Shown piece by piece: positions 34,783-49,807 of a stretch of DNA of 64,000 bases (position 1 is its first letter; every line of letters begins with the position of its first letter). The stretch covers positions 18,856,776-18,920,775 of the forward strand of contig NC_091323.1 in assembly GCF_038502225.1 (NCBI RefSeq), in the 5' to 3' direction. This DNA is from Cherax quadricarinatus (taxonomy: Eukaryota > Arthropoda > Malacostraca > Decapoda > Parastacidae). Made by a program: the position numbers and the translations under genes. Under the pieces are notes generated by a model, which had not been told where the DNA came from, made no database searches, and was given only the letters and a program-made list of their open reading frames with translations.

Positions 34783-35283
34783 TATCAAACTTCGTCATAA
34801 AACACTGTATGGTTCCCGCCTCCACTACATCACTTTCTAGGATATTCCACTTCCTGACTAATGCCCCTTTGACTCATCGGAGTCTTCAACTTCCAACTGT
34901 GTTCCCTTGTTTCTGTGTCCCATCTCGGGAACAACCTGCCTTTGTTCTCCTTGTCAATTCCTCGCAGTATTTTATATGTCGTTATCATGTCTCCCCTGAC
35001 CCTCCTGTCCTCCAGTGTCGTCAGGCCGATTTTTCTTAACCTTTCTTCGTAGAACAATCCCCTTGTCTTGTTGCAAACGTTTGAACTTTCTCTAATTTCT
35101 TGACGTGCTTGACCATGTGTGGATTCCAAACTGTTGCTGCCTACCCCAATATGGGCCTTAGTGAGGTATCGGAACGCTATTGCCGGATGCCCATATGCTG
35201 CAGCAGTTGTCTGATTGATGTGTGCCCCAGGAGATGTGCTCGGTATTATACTCACCCCAAGATTTTTTTCCTTGAGTGAGGTT
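34783..35283 (-). pseudogene. CR1-type LINE 3' fragment
   Basis: Minus-strand pieces read LQTSLKEKNLGVSI, then YEERLRKIGLTTLEDRRVRG and DMITTYKILRGIDK, the C-terminus of the CR1 at 41246-44392. Frames are broken near 35180. It ends in a (GT)n tract at its 5' side, like the plus-strand CR1 copies bounded by (CA)n. Confidence 0.85.
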
Positions 35284-35290
35284 TGCAGTG

Positions 35291-35379
<89 letters not shown>

Positions 35380-35412
35380 ATGTGTGTGTCCATGTGTGTG
35401 TGCTCGTGTGTG
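35284..35412 (+). repeat. (GT)n microsatellite
   Basis: A nearly pure GT run with CCATGTGTGTGT interruptions at the right end. Confidence 0.95.
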
Positions 35413-35474
35413 CTCACTGGCTCGCGCGCTCGTAGCGTGCACACAGACAAAACAACCATTGTCAGAAAAATAGT

Positions 35475-35516
35475 GAACTTCCAAGCGGTTTCGTGATTTC
35501 TCACGAAACCGCTGTA
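35475..35516. repeat. Small perfect hairpin from a hammerhead-type unit
   Basis: AGCGGTTTCGTGA is mirrored by TCACGAAACCGCT around TTTC. It is a fused pair of half-motifs of the family at 34.6 kb, with no full core. Confidence 0.5.
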
Positions 35517-35799
35517 AAAATAATAGAACACCTGAAGGCTTATAAGGCCTAGATAACACCTCAGTCAACTTCCGACACCTCACCCTTTTTTATGATGCGG
35601 GTGAGATGGCCAGGGACTTGTCAAACATATTAAATTATCCCATGTTTTATTAATCATAAGTGAATCTAATTAATAAAATTTGGGAAGAATTTAAGCTGTA
35701 TTTAACAAGTCCTCATAAAAGAACGGGTGAGGTGTCAGACGTAGACTGTGAGGTGTCAACTCGGCCTTATAAGCTTTCAGATGTTCTATTAATTTTACA

Positions 35800-35842
35800 G
35801 TTCCTTGATAATGTGAGAGATAACGAAACTGCTTCGAAGTTC
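35800..35842 (+). ncRNA. Decayed hammerhead motif, U3:A8 type
   Basis: TTCC-TTGATAA-T, helix II GTGA/TAAC (one mismatch), then GAAACTGCTT|CGAA. The TTTCACAGTGGTTGTTTTGC tail follows at 35855-35877, as in the 34.6-kb copy. Confidence 0.45.
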
Positions 35843-35911
35843 GCTATTTTTTTCACAGTGGTTGTTTTGCATATTGTGATATCACCTGTTTACTGTGTTC
35901 TTATTGCAAGC

Positions 35912-36020
<109 letters not shown>

Positions 36021-36239
36021 GTAGGTTGGTAGACAGCCTGTAATTGTTTTACATGATGGTAGGATTGCTGGTGTCTTTTGTCTGTCTCATAAATATGTAA
36101 GATTACAGGTAAGTCTTGCTACTTCTACTTACACTTAGGTCACACTAAACATATATGTACACGTTTATTTATACACACTCATCTGAGTTTTCTTTGATTT
36201 TATCTTAGTTCTTGTTCTTATTACTTTTCCTTTTATATC

Positions 36240-39200
36240 CATGGGGAAGTGGAATAAGAATCTTTTCTCCGTAAGCCATGCGTGTTGTAAACGTCAATTA
36301 AAATGCCGGGAACAATTGGCTAGTAACCCCTTTTCCTGTAATAATTACTAAAAAAATAAGAAAATTGTCAAAGTGGGAAGTCTGAATGTGCGTGGATGTT
36401 GTGCGAATGATAAGAGAGATGATTGTGGGTGTTATAAATGAGAAGAAGATGGATATCCTGGCTTTAAGTGAAACAAAGCTGAAGTGGATGGGTGAGTTTC
36501 AGTGGAGAGGAATAAATGGGATTAGGTCAGGGGTTTCTAACAGAGTTAGAGCTAAACGAGTAGAAGCAATAATGTTGAAGGATAAGCTATGGCAGGAAAA
36601 GAGGGATTATAAATGTATTAATTGAAGGATTATGTGGAGTAAAATAAAGGTTGGATGTGAGAAGTGGGTTATAGTAATCGTATATGCACTTGGGGAAAAG
36701 AGAAGTATAAAGGAGAGAGAGAGATTTTGGGAAATGTTGAGTGAATGCGTGGGGAGTTTTGAACAAAGTGTGAAAGTACTTGTGGTTGGGGATTTTAATG
36801 CTAAAGTGGGTAAAAATGTTGTGGAGGGAGTATTAGGTAAATTTGGGGTGCCAGGGGTAAGTGAAAATGGGGAGCCTTTAATTGAGCTATGTGTAGAAAC
36901 AGGTTTGGTAATAAGTAATACATATTTTATGAAAAAGAGGATAAATAAATATACAAGGTATGATGTAGCACGTAATGAAAGTAGTTTGTTAGATTATGTA
37001 TTGGTGGATAAAAGGTTGATGGGTAGGCTCCAGGATGTACACGTTTATAGAGGGGCAACTGATATATCGGATCATTATTTAGTTGTAGCTACAGTTAGAG
37101 TAAGAGGTAGATGGGATAAGAGGAAAATGGCTACAACAAGTAAGAGGGAGGTGAAAGTGTATCAACTAAGGGAGGAGGAAGTTCGGGTGAAATATAAGCA
37201 ACTATTGGCAGAAAGGTGGGCTGGTGCAAGTATAAGTAGTGGGGGAGGGGGGGGGGGTTGAAGAGGGTTGGAATAGTTTTAAAAATGCAGTATTAGAATG
37301 TGGGGCAGAAGTTTGTGGTTATAGGAGGGTGGGTGCAAGAGGAAAGAGGAGTGATTGGTGGAATGAAGTAAAGGGTGTGATAAAAGAGAAAAAGGTAGCT
37401 TATGAGAGGTTTTTACAGAGCAGAAGTGGTATAAGAAGAGTAGAGTATATGGAGAGTAAAAGAAAGGTGAAGAGAGTGGTGAGAGAGTGCAAAAGGAGAG
37501 CAGATGAAAGAGTGGGAGAGGCACTGTCAAGAAATTTTAATGAAAATAAGAAAAAAAATTGGAGCGAGTTAAACAAGTTAAGAAAGCCTAGGGAAAGTAT
37601 GGATTTGTCAGTTAAAAACAGCGTAGGGGAGTTAGTAGATGGGGAGAGGGAGGTTTTGGGGTAGATGGCGAGAATATTTTGAGGAACTTTTAAATGTCGA
37701 CGAAGAAAGGGAGGCGGTAATTTCATGCACTGGCCAGGGAGGTATGCCATCTTTTAGGAGTGAAGAAGAGCAGGATATAAGTGTGGGGGAGGTACGTGAG
37801 ACATTACGTAGAATGAAAGGGGGTAAAGCAGCTGGAACTGATGGGATCATGACAGAAATGTTAAAAGCAGGGGGGGATATAGTGTTGGAGTGGTTGGTAT
37901 TTTTGTTTAATAAATGTATGAAAGAGGGGAAGGTACCTAGAGATTGGCAGAGAGCATGTATAGTCCTTTTATATAAAGGGAATGGGGACAAAAGAGATAG
38001 TAAAAATTATAGAGGAATAGGTTTACTGAGTATACAAGGAAAAGTGTACGGTAGGGTTATTATTGAAAGAATTAGAGTTAAGACAGAATGTAGAATTGCG
38101 GATGAGCAAGGAGGTTTCAGAGTGGGTAGGGGATGTGTAGATCAAGTGTTTACATTGAAGCATATATGTGAACAGTATTTAGATAAAGGTAGGGAAGTTT
38201 TTATTGCATTTATGGATTTAGAAAAGGCATACGATAGTGGATAGGGAAGCAATGTGGCAGATGTTGCAAGTTTATGGAATAGGTGGTAAGTTACTAAATG
38301 CTGTAAAGAGTTTTTATGAGGATAGTGAGGCTCAGGTTAGGGTGTGTAGAAGAGAGGGAGAATACTTCCCGGTAAAAGTAGGTCTTAGACAAGGATGTGT
38401 AATGTCACCATGGTTGTTTAATATATTTATAGATGGAGTTGTAAAAGAAGTAAATGCTAGGGTGTTCGGGAGAGGGGTGGGATTAAATTATGGGGAATTA
38501 AATACAAAATGGGAATTGTGTTACTTTTTGTTGATGATACTGTGCTCATGGGAGATTCTAAAGAAAAATTGCAAAGGTTAGTGGACGAATTTGGGAGTGT
38601 GTGTAAAAGAAGAAAGTTGAAAGTGAACATAGAAAAGAGTAAGGTGATGAGAGTATCAAATGATTTAGGTAAAGAAAAATTGGATATCAAATTGGGGAGG
38701 AGGAGTATGGAAGAAGTGAATGTTTTCAGATATTTGGGAGTTGACGTGTCAGGAGGTGGATTTATGAAGGATGAGGTTAATCATAGAATTAATGAAGGAA
38801 AACAGGTGAGTGCTGCATTGAGATATATGTGGAGGCCAAAAATGTTTTCTATGGAGGCAAAGAAGGGAATGTATGAAAGTATAGTAGTACCAACACTCTT
38901 ATATGGATGTGAAGCATGGGTTGTAAATGCTGCAGCGAGGAGACGGTTGGAGGCAGTGAAGATGTCCTGTCTAAGAGCAATGTGTGGTGTAAATATTATG
39001 CAGAAAATTCGGAGTGTGGAAATTAGGAGGAGGTGTGGAGTTAATAAAAGTATTAGTCAGAGGGCTGAAGAGGGTTTGTTGAGGTGGTTTGGTCATTTAG
39101 AGAGAATGGATCAAAATAGAATGACATGGAGAGCGTATAAATCTGTAGGGGAAGGAAGGCGGGGTAGGTGGTCGTCCTCGAAAAGGTTGGGGGAGGGGGT

Positions 39201-39246
39201 AAAGGAGGTGTTGTGGGCGAGGGGTTTGGACTTCAGCAAGCGTGCG
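36240..39246 (+). mobile_element. RTE-type LINE, nearly full length, frameshifted
   Basis: Starts with the 5' UTR signature GCCGGGAACAATTGGCTAG, runs through endonuclease and reverse transcriptase and stops inside the C-terminus (WARGLDF). There it joins a MITE-like element at 39247 with loss of the 3' UTR. It is the same family as 32583-34018 and 55915-56790. Confidence 0.9.
36365..37261 (+). pseudogene. RTE endonuclease domain
   Basis: VGSLNVRG (36377 onward) continues after a frameshift as KMDILALSETKLK and, after a further break near 36625, as VLVVGDFNAKVG, LLDYVLVDKRLM and DISDHYLVVATV. These hold the Asn, Glu, Asp/Asn and SDH positions of an APE endonuclease. The frame is lost again in a G homopolymer at 37243-37258 (GGGGGAGGGGGGGGGG). 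At least three shifts make it non-functional. Confidence 0.85.
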
Positions 39247-39270
39247 TGCGAATATGTAAAACTGGTCATT
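37239..39270 (+). pseudogene. RTE reverse transcriptase domain
   Basis: Four consecutive frame segments (37239-37664, 37639-38244, 38237-38581, 38509-39273) reconstruct one RT region. They contain LRRMKGGKAAGTDGI, YRGIGLLSIQGKVYGRV, GGFRVGRGCVDQVF, AFMDLEKAYD (motif A, frameshift right after), GLRQGCVMSPWLFN, FVDDT (the active site is FVDD, not FADD), YLGVDVSGG and LRWFGHLERM. The last 20 residues derive from the MITE-like flank. Small indels at three junctions kill the frame. Confidence 0.87.
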
Positions 39271-39876
39271 TAGCAAGAATTCCTTTAAAATTAAGTCCTT
39301 TTTAAAATTTCTCTTATACGTTTATAGATATATTTTTTTCATTAATATTAATGTAAATTTTTTTAATTTTGCTCCAAAAGAATCTTAGAAAACTTACCTG
39401 ACCTTATTATAACAAGAGCAATTTATTTTAGCCTAACCCAACTAAATATATTTTAAATACGTTTACAGTAATTTAGTACTAAACAAACACAATCAAATAT
39501 ATTTTTTTCGTTAGGTTCAGAATGATTTTGGGGAAATTAAGTCCTTTCTAAAATTTTCTCTTGCACGTTTAAAGATATATTTTTTTCATTAATGTTGATG
39601 TAAAAATTTATAATTTTGCACCAAAAGGAACTTAGAAAACTTACCTAACCTTATTACAACAAGAACAATTTATTTTAGCCTAACCCAACTAAATATATTT
39701 TAGATTTGTTTACAATAATTTAATACTAAACAAACGCAGTGAAATATATTTTTTTTCGTTAGGTTCAGAATGATTTTGGCGAAATTATTGCATACACAAA
39801 TTTTCACTTGTCCTATATGGCAAGATGAGCGTTGCTATTTAAGCCAAGATGGCAAGTTCGGCCTATTCGGCACGAC
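39247..39876 (+). mobile_element. MITE-like element, internally duplicated copy
   Basis: CGAATATGTAAAACTGGTCA at the left and CCTATTCGGCACGACA at the right match the element at 32105. The segment AAGTCCTTTCTAAAATTT ... GAATGATTTTGG occurs twice (39290-39534 and 39538-39776), so this copy carries a tandem internal duplication. Confidence 0.75.
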
Positions 39877-40145
39877 ATATATATATAAGACAAAATACAT
39901 TGGCCAAACATTCGCAAAAATACAACAGAAAGTAAAGCAACATAGGTAACTCAGAGCTACATCTCCAATACTTCGTCCAGCTCCCCTGCGGTGGGCCGCG
40001 TGCCCAGAATGCTACAGGTATTTCCTGTCTGGATCGCATCACTGAGTCTCTGAAAGAGGAAGCTGGTCGCCCTGTGGTCCTTATATTTATATTTATTATA
40101 CTTATATTTATTATATTTATTATTGTAACCACGAACGAGTGGTAT

Positions 40146-40661
40146 TGATCAATAACAACACTGTGCTAGCCAAGGATTCGAACCCATGTTGTGCTGGCCT
40201 GCCTCATGGTAAGAGAGAACCACATGACGCTTTAAACCACAGCACCACCCAACCCTACAAGAATGACGCAGCCAGCACACAGCTAGCTGTTGGGCCGCCA
40301 TCCGAGGGCATACGGAGGTGTGGGAGCTTCTAAGCTAATTTCATTCTCATCCCTGTTTGGTGTACTAGCCTCACGGGCAGCATTTATATATTTATATATT
40401 GATGTGGTTACAATAATATATAAATGCTGCTGGTGAGGCTAGTACACCAAACAGAGATGAGAATGAAATTAGCTTAGAAGCTCCCACACCTCCGTATGCC
40501 CTCGGATGGCGGCCCAACAGCTAGCTGTGTGCTGGCTGCGCCATTCTTGTAGGGTTGGGTGGTGCTGTGGTTTAAAGCGTCATGTGATTCTCTCTTACCA
40601 TGAGGCAGGCCAGTACAACATGGGTTTGAATCCTTGGCCAGCGCAGTGTTGTTATTGATAT
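40146..40661. repeat. Long palindrome of a tRNA-derived SINE (two arms of about 245 bp)
   Basis: The left arm (40146-40392) is complementary to the right arm (40418-40661) with only about ten mismatches by eye and a spacer of about 25 bp. On the plus strand the right arm has GGTTGGGTGGTGCTGTGGTT (A-box-like) and GGGTTTGAATCCTTGG (B-box-like). TA-rich DNA bounds the right side. A transcript would form a near-perfect long hairpin. Confidence 0.88.
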
Positions 40662-40667
40662 ATACTT

Positions 40668-40670
<3 letters not shown>

Positions 40671-40762
<92 letters not shown>
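40671..40762 (+). repeat. (TA)n microsatellite
   Basis: A pure TA run of about 45 units. Confidence 0.97.
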
Positions 40763-40765
<3 letters not shown>

Positions 40766-40766
<1 letters not shown>

Positions 40767-41115
40767 CATGCCGAATAAGTAAAACTTGGGATTTTGCCGA
40801 ATAAGGCAAGCGAAAATTTGTGTATGCACTAATTTCGCAAAAATCATTCTGAACCTAACGAAAAAAAAAGTATTTCATTGCTTTTGTTTCTTATTAAATT
40901 ATTTTAAACTTGTCTAAAATATATTTAGTTGGATTAGGCTAAATTTAATTGCGCTTGTTATAATAAGATTAGGTAAGTTTTCTAAGGTTCCTTTGGTACA
41001 AGACTATTAATTTTTTACTTTAACATAAGTGAAAAAATGTATTTTTAAACGTATAAGAGAAAATTTTAGAAAGGACCTAATTTTAAATGAGTTCTTGCTA
41101 ATTGACCAGTTTTCC
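40766..41115 (-). mobile_element. MITE-like element, minus copy
   Basis: CATGCCGAATAAGTAAAACT at one end and TAATTGACCAGTTTTCCTAG at the other are the complement of the plus copies at 32105 and 39247. It is more diverged and lies between a (TA)n and a (CA)n tract. Confidence 0.7.
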
Positions 41116-41124
41116 TAGTCGGAC

Positions 41125-44392
<3,268 letters not shown>

Positions 44393-44399
44393 CACACAA

Positions 44400-44651
44400 A
44401 AAAAAAAGAGAGATTTAGTTAATGATGTGCAGTGTTTTAGAGGATGGAGGGAAGGTATTGTTATGAAGGTCACCATGTAGTGTGTGGTGAGGCTGATTTC
44501 TTCATTGTGCCTTGTGTGGTCATTTGTGCCGCTAAGCGCAAGGGTAAACGCAGTCGTGGAGTAATATAACTTTTGAGTGTGTTTTAGGGACGTTATACGG
44601 ATACATGCACAAGGACACTGACATAGAAACGCGGCGGCACGCACTCACTGG

Positions 44652-44652
<1 letters not shown>
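44400..44652. other. Short unique segment
   Basis: No gene or repeat recognised between the CR1 tail and the next (AC)n tract. Confidence 0.45.
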
Positions 44653-44722
<70 letters not shown>

Positions 44723-44756
44723 ACACTCACGCGTACACTCGCGCGTACACTCACAC
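44653..44756 (+). repeat. (AC)n microsatellite with CGCGTACACTC variants
   Basis: A pure AC run to about 44720, then degenerate ACTCGCGCGTACACTC repeats that end at a CR1 fragment. Confidence 0.93.
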
Positions 44757-45147
44757 ACGAGGAGAGGTTAAGGGAAATCAACCTGACGACACTGGAGGAC
44801 AGGAGAGATAGTGGGAACATAACGACATATAAAATACTGAGAGGAATTGACAAGGTGGACAGAGACAGGATGTTCCAGAGATGGGACACAGCAACAAGGG
44901 GACACAGTTGGAAGTTGAAGACACAGATGAATCACAGGGATGTTAGGAAGTATTTCTTCAGCCACAGAGTAGTCAGGAAGTGGAATAGTTTGGGAAGCGA
45001 TGTAGTGGAGGCAGGATCCATACATAGCTTTAAGCAGAGGTATGATAAAGCTCACGGTTCAGGGAGAGTGACCTAGTAGCGACCAGTAAAGAGGCGGGGC
45101 CAGGAGCTTGGACTCGACCCCTGCAACCTCAACTAGGTGAGTAGGTG

Positions 45148-45148
<1 letters not shown>
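44757..45148 (+). pseudogene. CR1 3' fragment (last ~100 codons and tail)
   Basis: Reads EERLREINLTTLEDRRD ... YKILRGIDKVDRDRMFQRWD ... DVRKYFFSHRVVRKWNSLG. It ends GTGACCTAGTAGCGACCAGT ... AACTAGGTGAGTAGGTGAGT. The 5' truncation lies exactly at the (AC)-type repeat. Confidence 0.9.

Positions 45149-45179
<31 letters not shown>
45149..45179 (+). repeat. (AC)n microsatellite joining two CR1 copies
   Basis: AC repeats directly follow GGTGAGTAC of one CR1 and directly precede the 5' edge of the next. Confidence 0.9.
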
Positions 45180-45183
<4 letters not shown>

Positions 45184-46998
45184 CTGATGGTATAACAAAT
45201 AAGTGGGAGGAGTGGCATGAAAGAGTCAAAGAGGCATCACCGGACATCATAGCTCTCACAGAAACCAAGCTTACAGGTATGATAACAGATGCCATCTTTC
45301 CAATGGGATACCAAATCCTGAGGAAAGACAGAGGGAACAGGGGGGGTGGAGGAGTGGCATTGCTGATCAAAAATCGCTGGAATTTTGATGAGCTGGAGAG
45401 AGGAGACAGCGGAGAAGAAAGTGATTACATAGCGGGAACGCTTCACTCTGGAGGTCCCAAGGTGGTAATAGCAGTGATGTATAACCCACCACAGAACAGC
45501 AGGAGGCCAAGGCAAGAGTACGACGAGAGCAATAGAGCGATGGTTGACACACTGGCTAGAGTGGCCAGAAGAGCTCATGCATGCAGGGCAAAGCTCCTGA
45601 TCATGGGTGACTTTAATCACAAGGAGATCGATTGGGAGAACTTGGACCCGCATGGGGGCCAAGATACATGGAGGGCTAAGATGATGGAGGTGGTACTGGA
45701 AAACTTCATATACCAACATGTAAGGGACACTACAAGAGAGAGAGGAGAGGATGAACCAGCAAGGCTAGACTTAGTATTCACCTTGAGTAGTGCAGATATC
45801 GAGGACATCACATATGAAAGACCCCTTGGGGCCAGTGACCATGTGGTTTTAAGCTTCGAATACACAGTAGAGCTACAAGTGGAGGGAGAAGCAGGAAGGC
45901 CAGGACGAATGAAGCCAAACTACAAGAAAGGGGACTACACAGGAATGAGGAACTTCCTGAACAGGGTTCAGTGGGACAGAGAACTGGCAGGGAAGCCAGT
46001 TAATGAGATGATGGAATATGTAGCAACAAAATGCAAGGAGGCTGAGGAGAGGTTTGTACCCAAGGGTAACAGGAATAATGAAAAAGCCAGGATGAGCCCA
46101 TGGTTTACCCAAAGGTGCAGGGAGGCAAAAACCAAGTGTGCTAGGGAATGGAAGAAATATAGAAGGCAAAGGACCCAGGAGAATAAGAAGAGCAGTCGTA
46201 GAGCCAGAAACGAATATGCACAGATAAGAAGGGAGGCCCAAAGACAGTATGAAAATGACATAGCAGCGAAAGTCAAATCTGACCCGAAACTGTTATACAG
46301 CCACATCAGGAGGAAAACAACAGTCAAGGACCAGGTAATCAGGCTAAGGAAGGAAGGAAGGGGGAGAGACAACAAGAAATGACCGTGAAGTATGTGAGGA
46401 ACTCAACAAGAGATTCAAAGAAGTGTTCACAGAGGAGACAGAAGGGGCTCCAGAAAGACGGAGAGGTGGGGCTCACCACCATGTGCTGGACACAGTGCAC
46501 ACAACCGAGGAAGAAGTGAAGAGGCTTCTGAGTGAGCTAGATACCTCAAAGGCAATGGGGCCAGATAACATCTCCCCATGGGTATTGAGAGAGGGAGCAG
46601 AGGCGCTGTGTGTACCCCTAACAACAATATTCAATACATCTATCGAAACAGGGAGATTGCCTGAGGCATGGAAGACAGCAAATGTAGTCCCAATCTTTAA
46701 AAAAGGAGACAGACATGAAGCATTAAACTACAGACCAGTGTCACTGACATGTATAGCATGCAAAATCATGGAAAAGATTGTCAGGAGAAGAATGGTGGAA
46801 CATCTAGAAAGGAATGATCTCATCAACAGCAGCCAACATGGTTTCAGGGACGGGAAATCCTGTGTCACAAACCTACTGGAGTAATATGACATATTGACAG
46901 CAGTAAGACAAGAGAGAGAGGGGTGGGTTGATTGCATATTCTTGGACTGCAAGAAGGCGTTTGACACAGTTCCACACAAGAGATTGGTGCAAAAACTG
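45180..46998 (+). pseudogene. CR1 copy, 5' half (split by a second LINE)
   Basis: Begins inside the endonuclease (NADGITNKWEEWHERVKEA). The frame at 45279-46382 has GGVALLIKN, IMGDFNHKEIDWENL and GASDHVV. A shift near 46350 moves to the frame at 46423-46884 with LDTSKAMGPDNISPW, NYRPVSLTCIACKIMEK and HGFRDGKSC, ending at a stop where the sister copy has LEFYDK (TAATAT for TTTTAT). LDCKKAFDTVPHKRLVQKL follows, and the copy breaks at 46998. It resumes at 49808. Confidence 0.9.
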
Positions 46999-49807
46999 CA
47001 CGGAGTTGCTGAACACCACAAATGAGGTAGTTGAAGTTCTATCAATAAAGATCGAGAACCAAAACCTAGTCATTGTGGTTGTATACAAGCCACCAGATAC
47101 AACCTCCCAACAGTTCAAGGAACAGCTACTGAAAATCGATTACTGTTTGGAAAACCTTCCAGCTCCATCCCCAAACATCTTACTGCTTGGTGATTTCAAC
47201 CTAAGGCATACAAAATGGAAAAATGTAGCAAATAATGTTATAGCTGAAACAATCCCCGGAGGTAGCGCAGATGAAAGGTCACACACACATGAGCTACTAA
47301 GTCTCTGCGAAAAACACACCTTAAGCCAGCAGATAGTGGAGCCAACAAGACTAGAAAACACACTTGACCTTATCTTCACAAATAATGAGGACCTGATAAG
47401 AGACATAAGAATATCAAAAACAACTAATTCCGATCACAATCTAATCGAAGTCCAGACGTACATGCATAGGGGTCCTGAACAGCAGAATGCATGTACCTGT
47501 GAAGGTGTCTTCACAAAATACAATTTCAACAACAAGAACATCAACTGGGACCAGGTAAACCATGTCCTAAACGAAACATGTTGGGAAGATGTCTTAAATG
47601 ACATGGACCCAAACCAGTGCCTTGAAAGGATCAACTTCCTGGTAGCCGAAGCATGTTCTAGGCATATTCCCCTGAGAAAGAAGAAGAGCAGGAGTAAACG
47701 AGAGAAAAAGACGCTCCCTCTACAGAAGACGACGAAGAGTCACTGAGCTCCTCAGGAGTGCTAGAATATCTGATACACGAAAGGAGGCGCTGACCAGGGA
47801 AGTGGAAACTATCGAACTTAAGCTAAATGACTCTTACAGGAACCAGGAGAGGCAGGAGGAGCTTAAAGCTATTAGTGAAATTGAAAGAAATTCCAAATAT
47901 TTCTTTTCATATGCCAAAAACAAGGCAAATACCACATCTAGTATCGGGCCCTTACTCAGACAGGATGGGACTTACACAGACGACAACAAGGAAATGAGTG
48001 AAATATTGAAATCCCAGTACGACTCTGTGTTTAGTGAACCACTAATCGGTCTGAGGATCGACGACCCAAATGATTTCTTCATGAATGAGCCTCAAAACTC
48101 CATAAATGTATGCCAGATTTCCGACATTACCCTAACTCCGATAGATTTCGAAAAAGCCATTGACAACATGCCTATGCACTCAGCCCCGGGCCCAGACTCG
48201 TGGAACTCTGTTTTCATTAAGAACTGCAAGAAACCCCTCTCGCGTGCCCTAAGTACACTATGGAGGAGGAGCTTGGACATGGGTGAAATTCCACAGTCAC
48301 TTAAAACAACGGATATAGCCCCACTCCATAAAGGTGGCAGCAAAGCATTAGCTAAGAACTATAGACCAATAGCTCTGACGTCCCACATCATAAAAATCTT
48401 TGAAAGAGTGCTAAGAAGCAGGATTGCAAATCACCTGGATTCCCAAAATCTGCACAATCCAGGGCAACATGGGTTCAGGGCAGGTCGCTCCTGCCTCTCA
48501 CAACTACTGGATCACTATGACATGGCCTTGGATGCACTGGAAGAAAATCAGAATGCAGATGTAATATACACAGACTTTGCAAAAGCATTTGACAAATGCG
48601 ATCATGGCGTAATAGCCCATAAAATACGTGCTAAAGGAATAACTGGGAAAGAGGGGAGATGGGTCTTCAACTTCCTAACAAATCGAACACAAAGAGTAGT
48701 GGTCAACAGAGTTAAATCGGAGGCTGCCATAGTGAAGAGCTCTGTTCCACAAGGCACAGTACTCGCCCCCATCTTATTCCTTATCCTCATATCAGACATA
48801 AACAGAGATATACACCACAGCACCGTATCATCCTTTGCGGATGATACTAGGATCTGCATGAGGCTGTCATCTGCTGAGGACGCGGTTAACCTCCAAGAAG
48901 ATATAAACAAAGTTTTCCAGTGGGCAACGGTAAACTATATGATGTTCAATGAGGACAAATTCCAACTACTCCGTTATGGAAAACTGGAGGAGATAATAAC
49001 TAGAACAGAGTATACTACTGACTCCGGCCATACAATAGAGCGGAAAAATAATGTAAGGGACCTGGGAGTAGTAATGTCTGAGGATCTCACTTTCAAGGAT
49101 CACAACAGTGCCACGATCGCACGTGCAAAGAAAATGATAGGATGGATAATGAGAACTTTCAAAACGAGAGATGCCAAGCCCATGATGATCCTTTTCAAAT
49201 CACTTGTTCTCTCTAGGCTGGAATACTGCTGTACATTAACATCTCCATACAAAGCAGGTGAAATCGCAGATCTAGAGAGTGTACAGAGATCCTTTACTGC
49301 ACGTATAAGTTCTGTCAAGCACCTTAACTACTGGGAACACTTGAAAGCACTTGACTTGTACTTGTTGGAACGCAGGAGGGAGAGATATATCATAATCTAC
49401 ACTTGGAAAATCTTGGAAGGAATGGTCCCAAATCTGCACACAGAAATCACTCCTTACGAAAGTAAAAGAATGGGCAGGCGATGCAAAATGCCGCCAATAA
49501 AAAGTAGGGGCGCCATTGGTACACTAAGAGAAAACACCATAAGTGTCCGGGGCACAAAACTGTTCAACAGCCTCCCATCAAGCATTAGGGGAATTGCCAA
49601 TAAACCCCTGGCTGCCTTCAAGAGAGAGCTGGACAGATACCTAAAGTCAGTGCCGGATCAGCCGGGCTGTGGCTCGTACGTCGGACTGCGTGCGGCCAGC
49701 AGTAACAGCCTGGTTGATCAGGCCCTGATCCATCGGGAGGCCTGGTCGTGGACCGGGCCGCGGGGGCGTTGATCCCCGGAATAACCTCCAGGTAACCTCC
49801 AGGTAAC
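46999..49807 (+). mobile_element. Second LINE (Jockey-superfamily, CR1/L2-like) nested in CR1
   Basis: 5' truncated in the endonuclease. It ends with a short repeated tail CCTCCAGGTAA/CCTCCAGGTAACC at 49785-49807. Compared with the uninterrupted CR1, about seven target bases (GAGGACC) are missing between the flanks and no duplication is seen, so integration deleted target sequence. It is the same family as the fragments at 2525-5245 and 51838-51945. Confidence 0.88.
47002..49772 (+). pseudogene. LINE ORF2: endonuclease plus reverse transcriptase, one frameshift
   Basis: Frame 1 (about 47002-47746) has VVYKPPDTTSQQFKEQLLK, LLLGDFNLRHTKW, EPTRLENTLDLIFTN and TNSDHNLIE of an APE endonuclease. 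A shift near 47710, in an A/G-rich stretch, moves to frame 2 (to 49772, about 690 codons). This holds PGPDSWN, NYRPIALTSHIIKIFERVL, HGFRAGRSC, YTDFAKAFDKCDH (motif A), SSVPQGTVLAPILF and SFADDTR (active site near 48832). The C-terminus is SVPDQPGCGSYVG ... NSLVDQALIHREA. One indel is the only visible lesion apart from 5' truncation. Confidence 0.9.
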
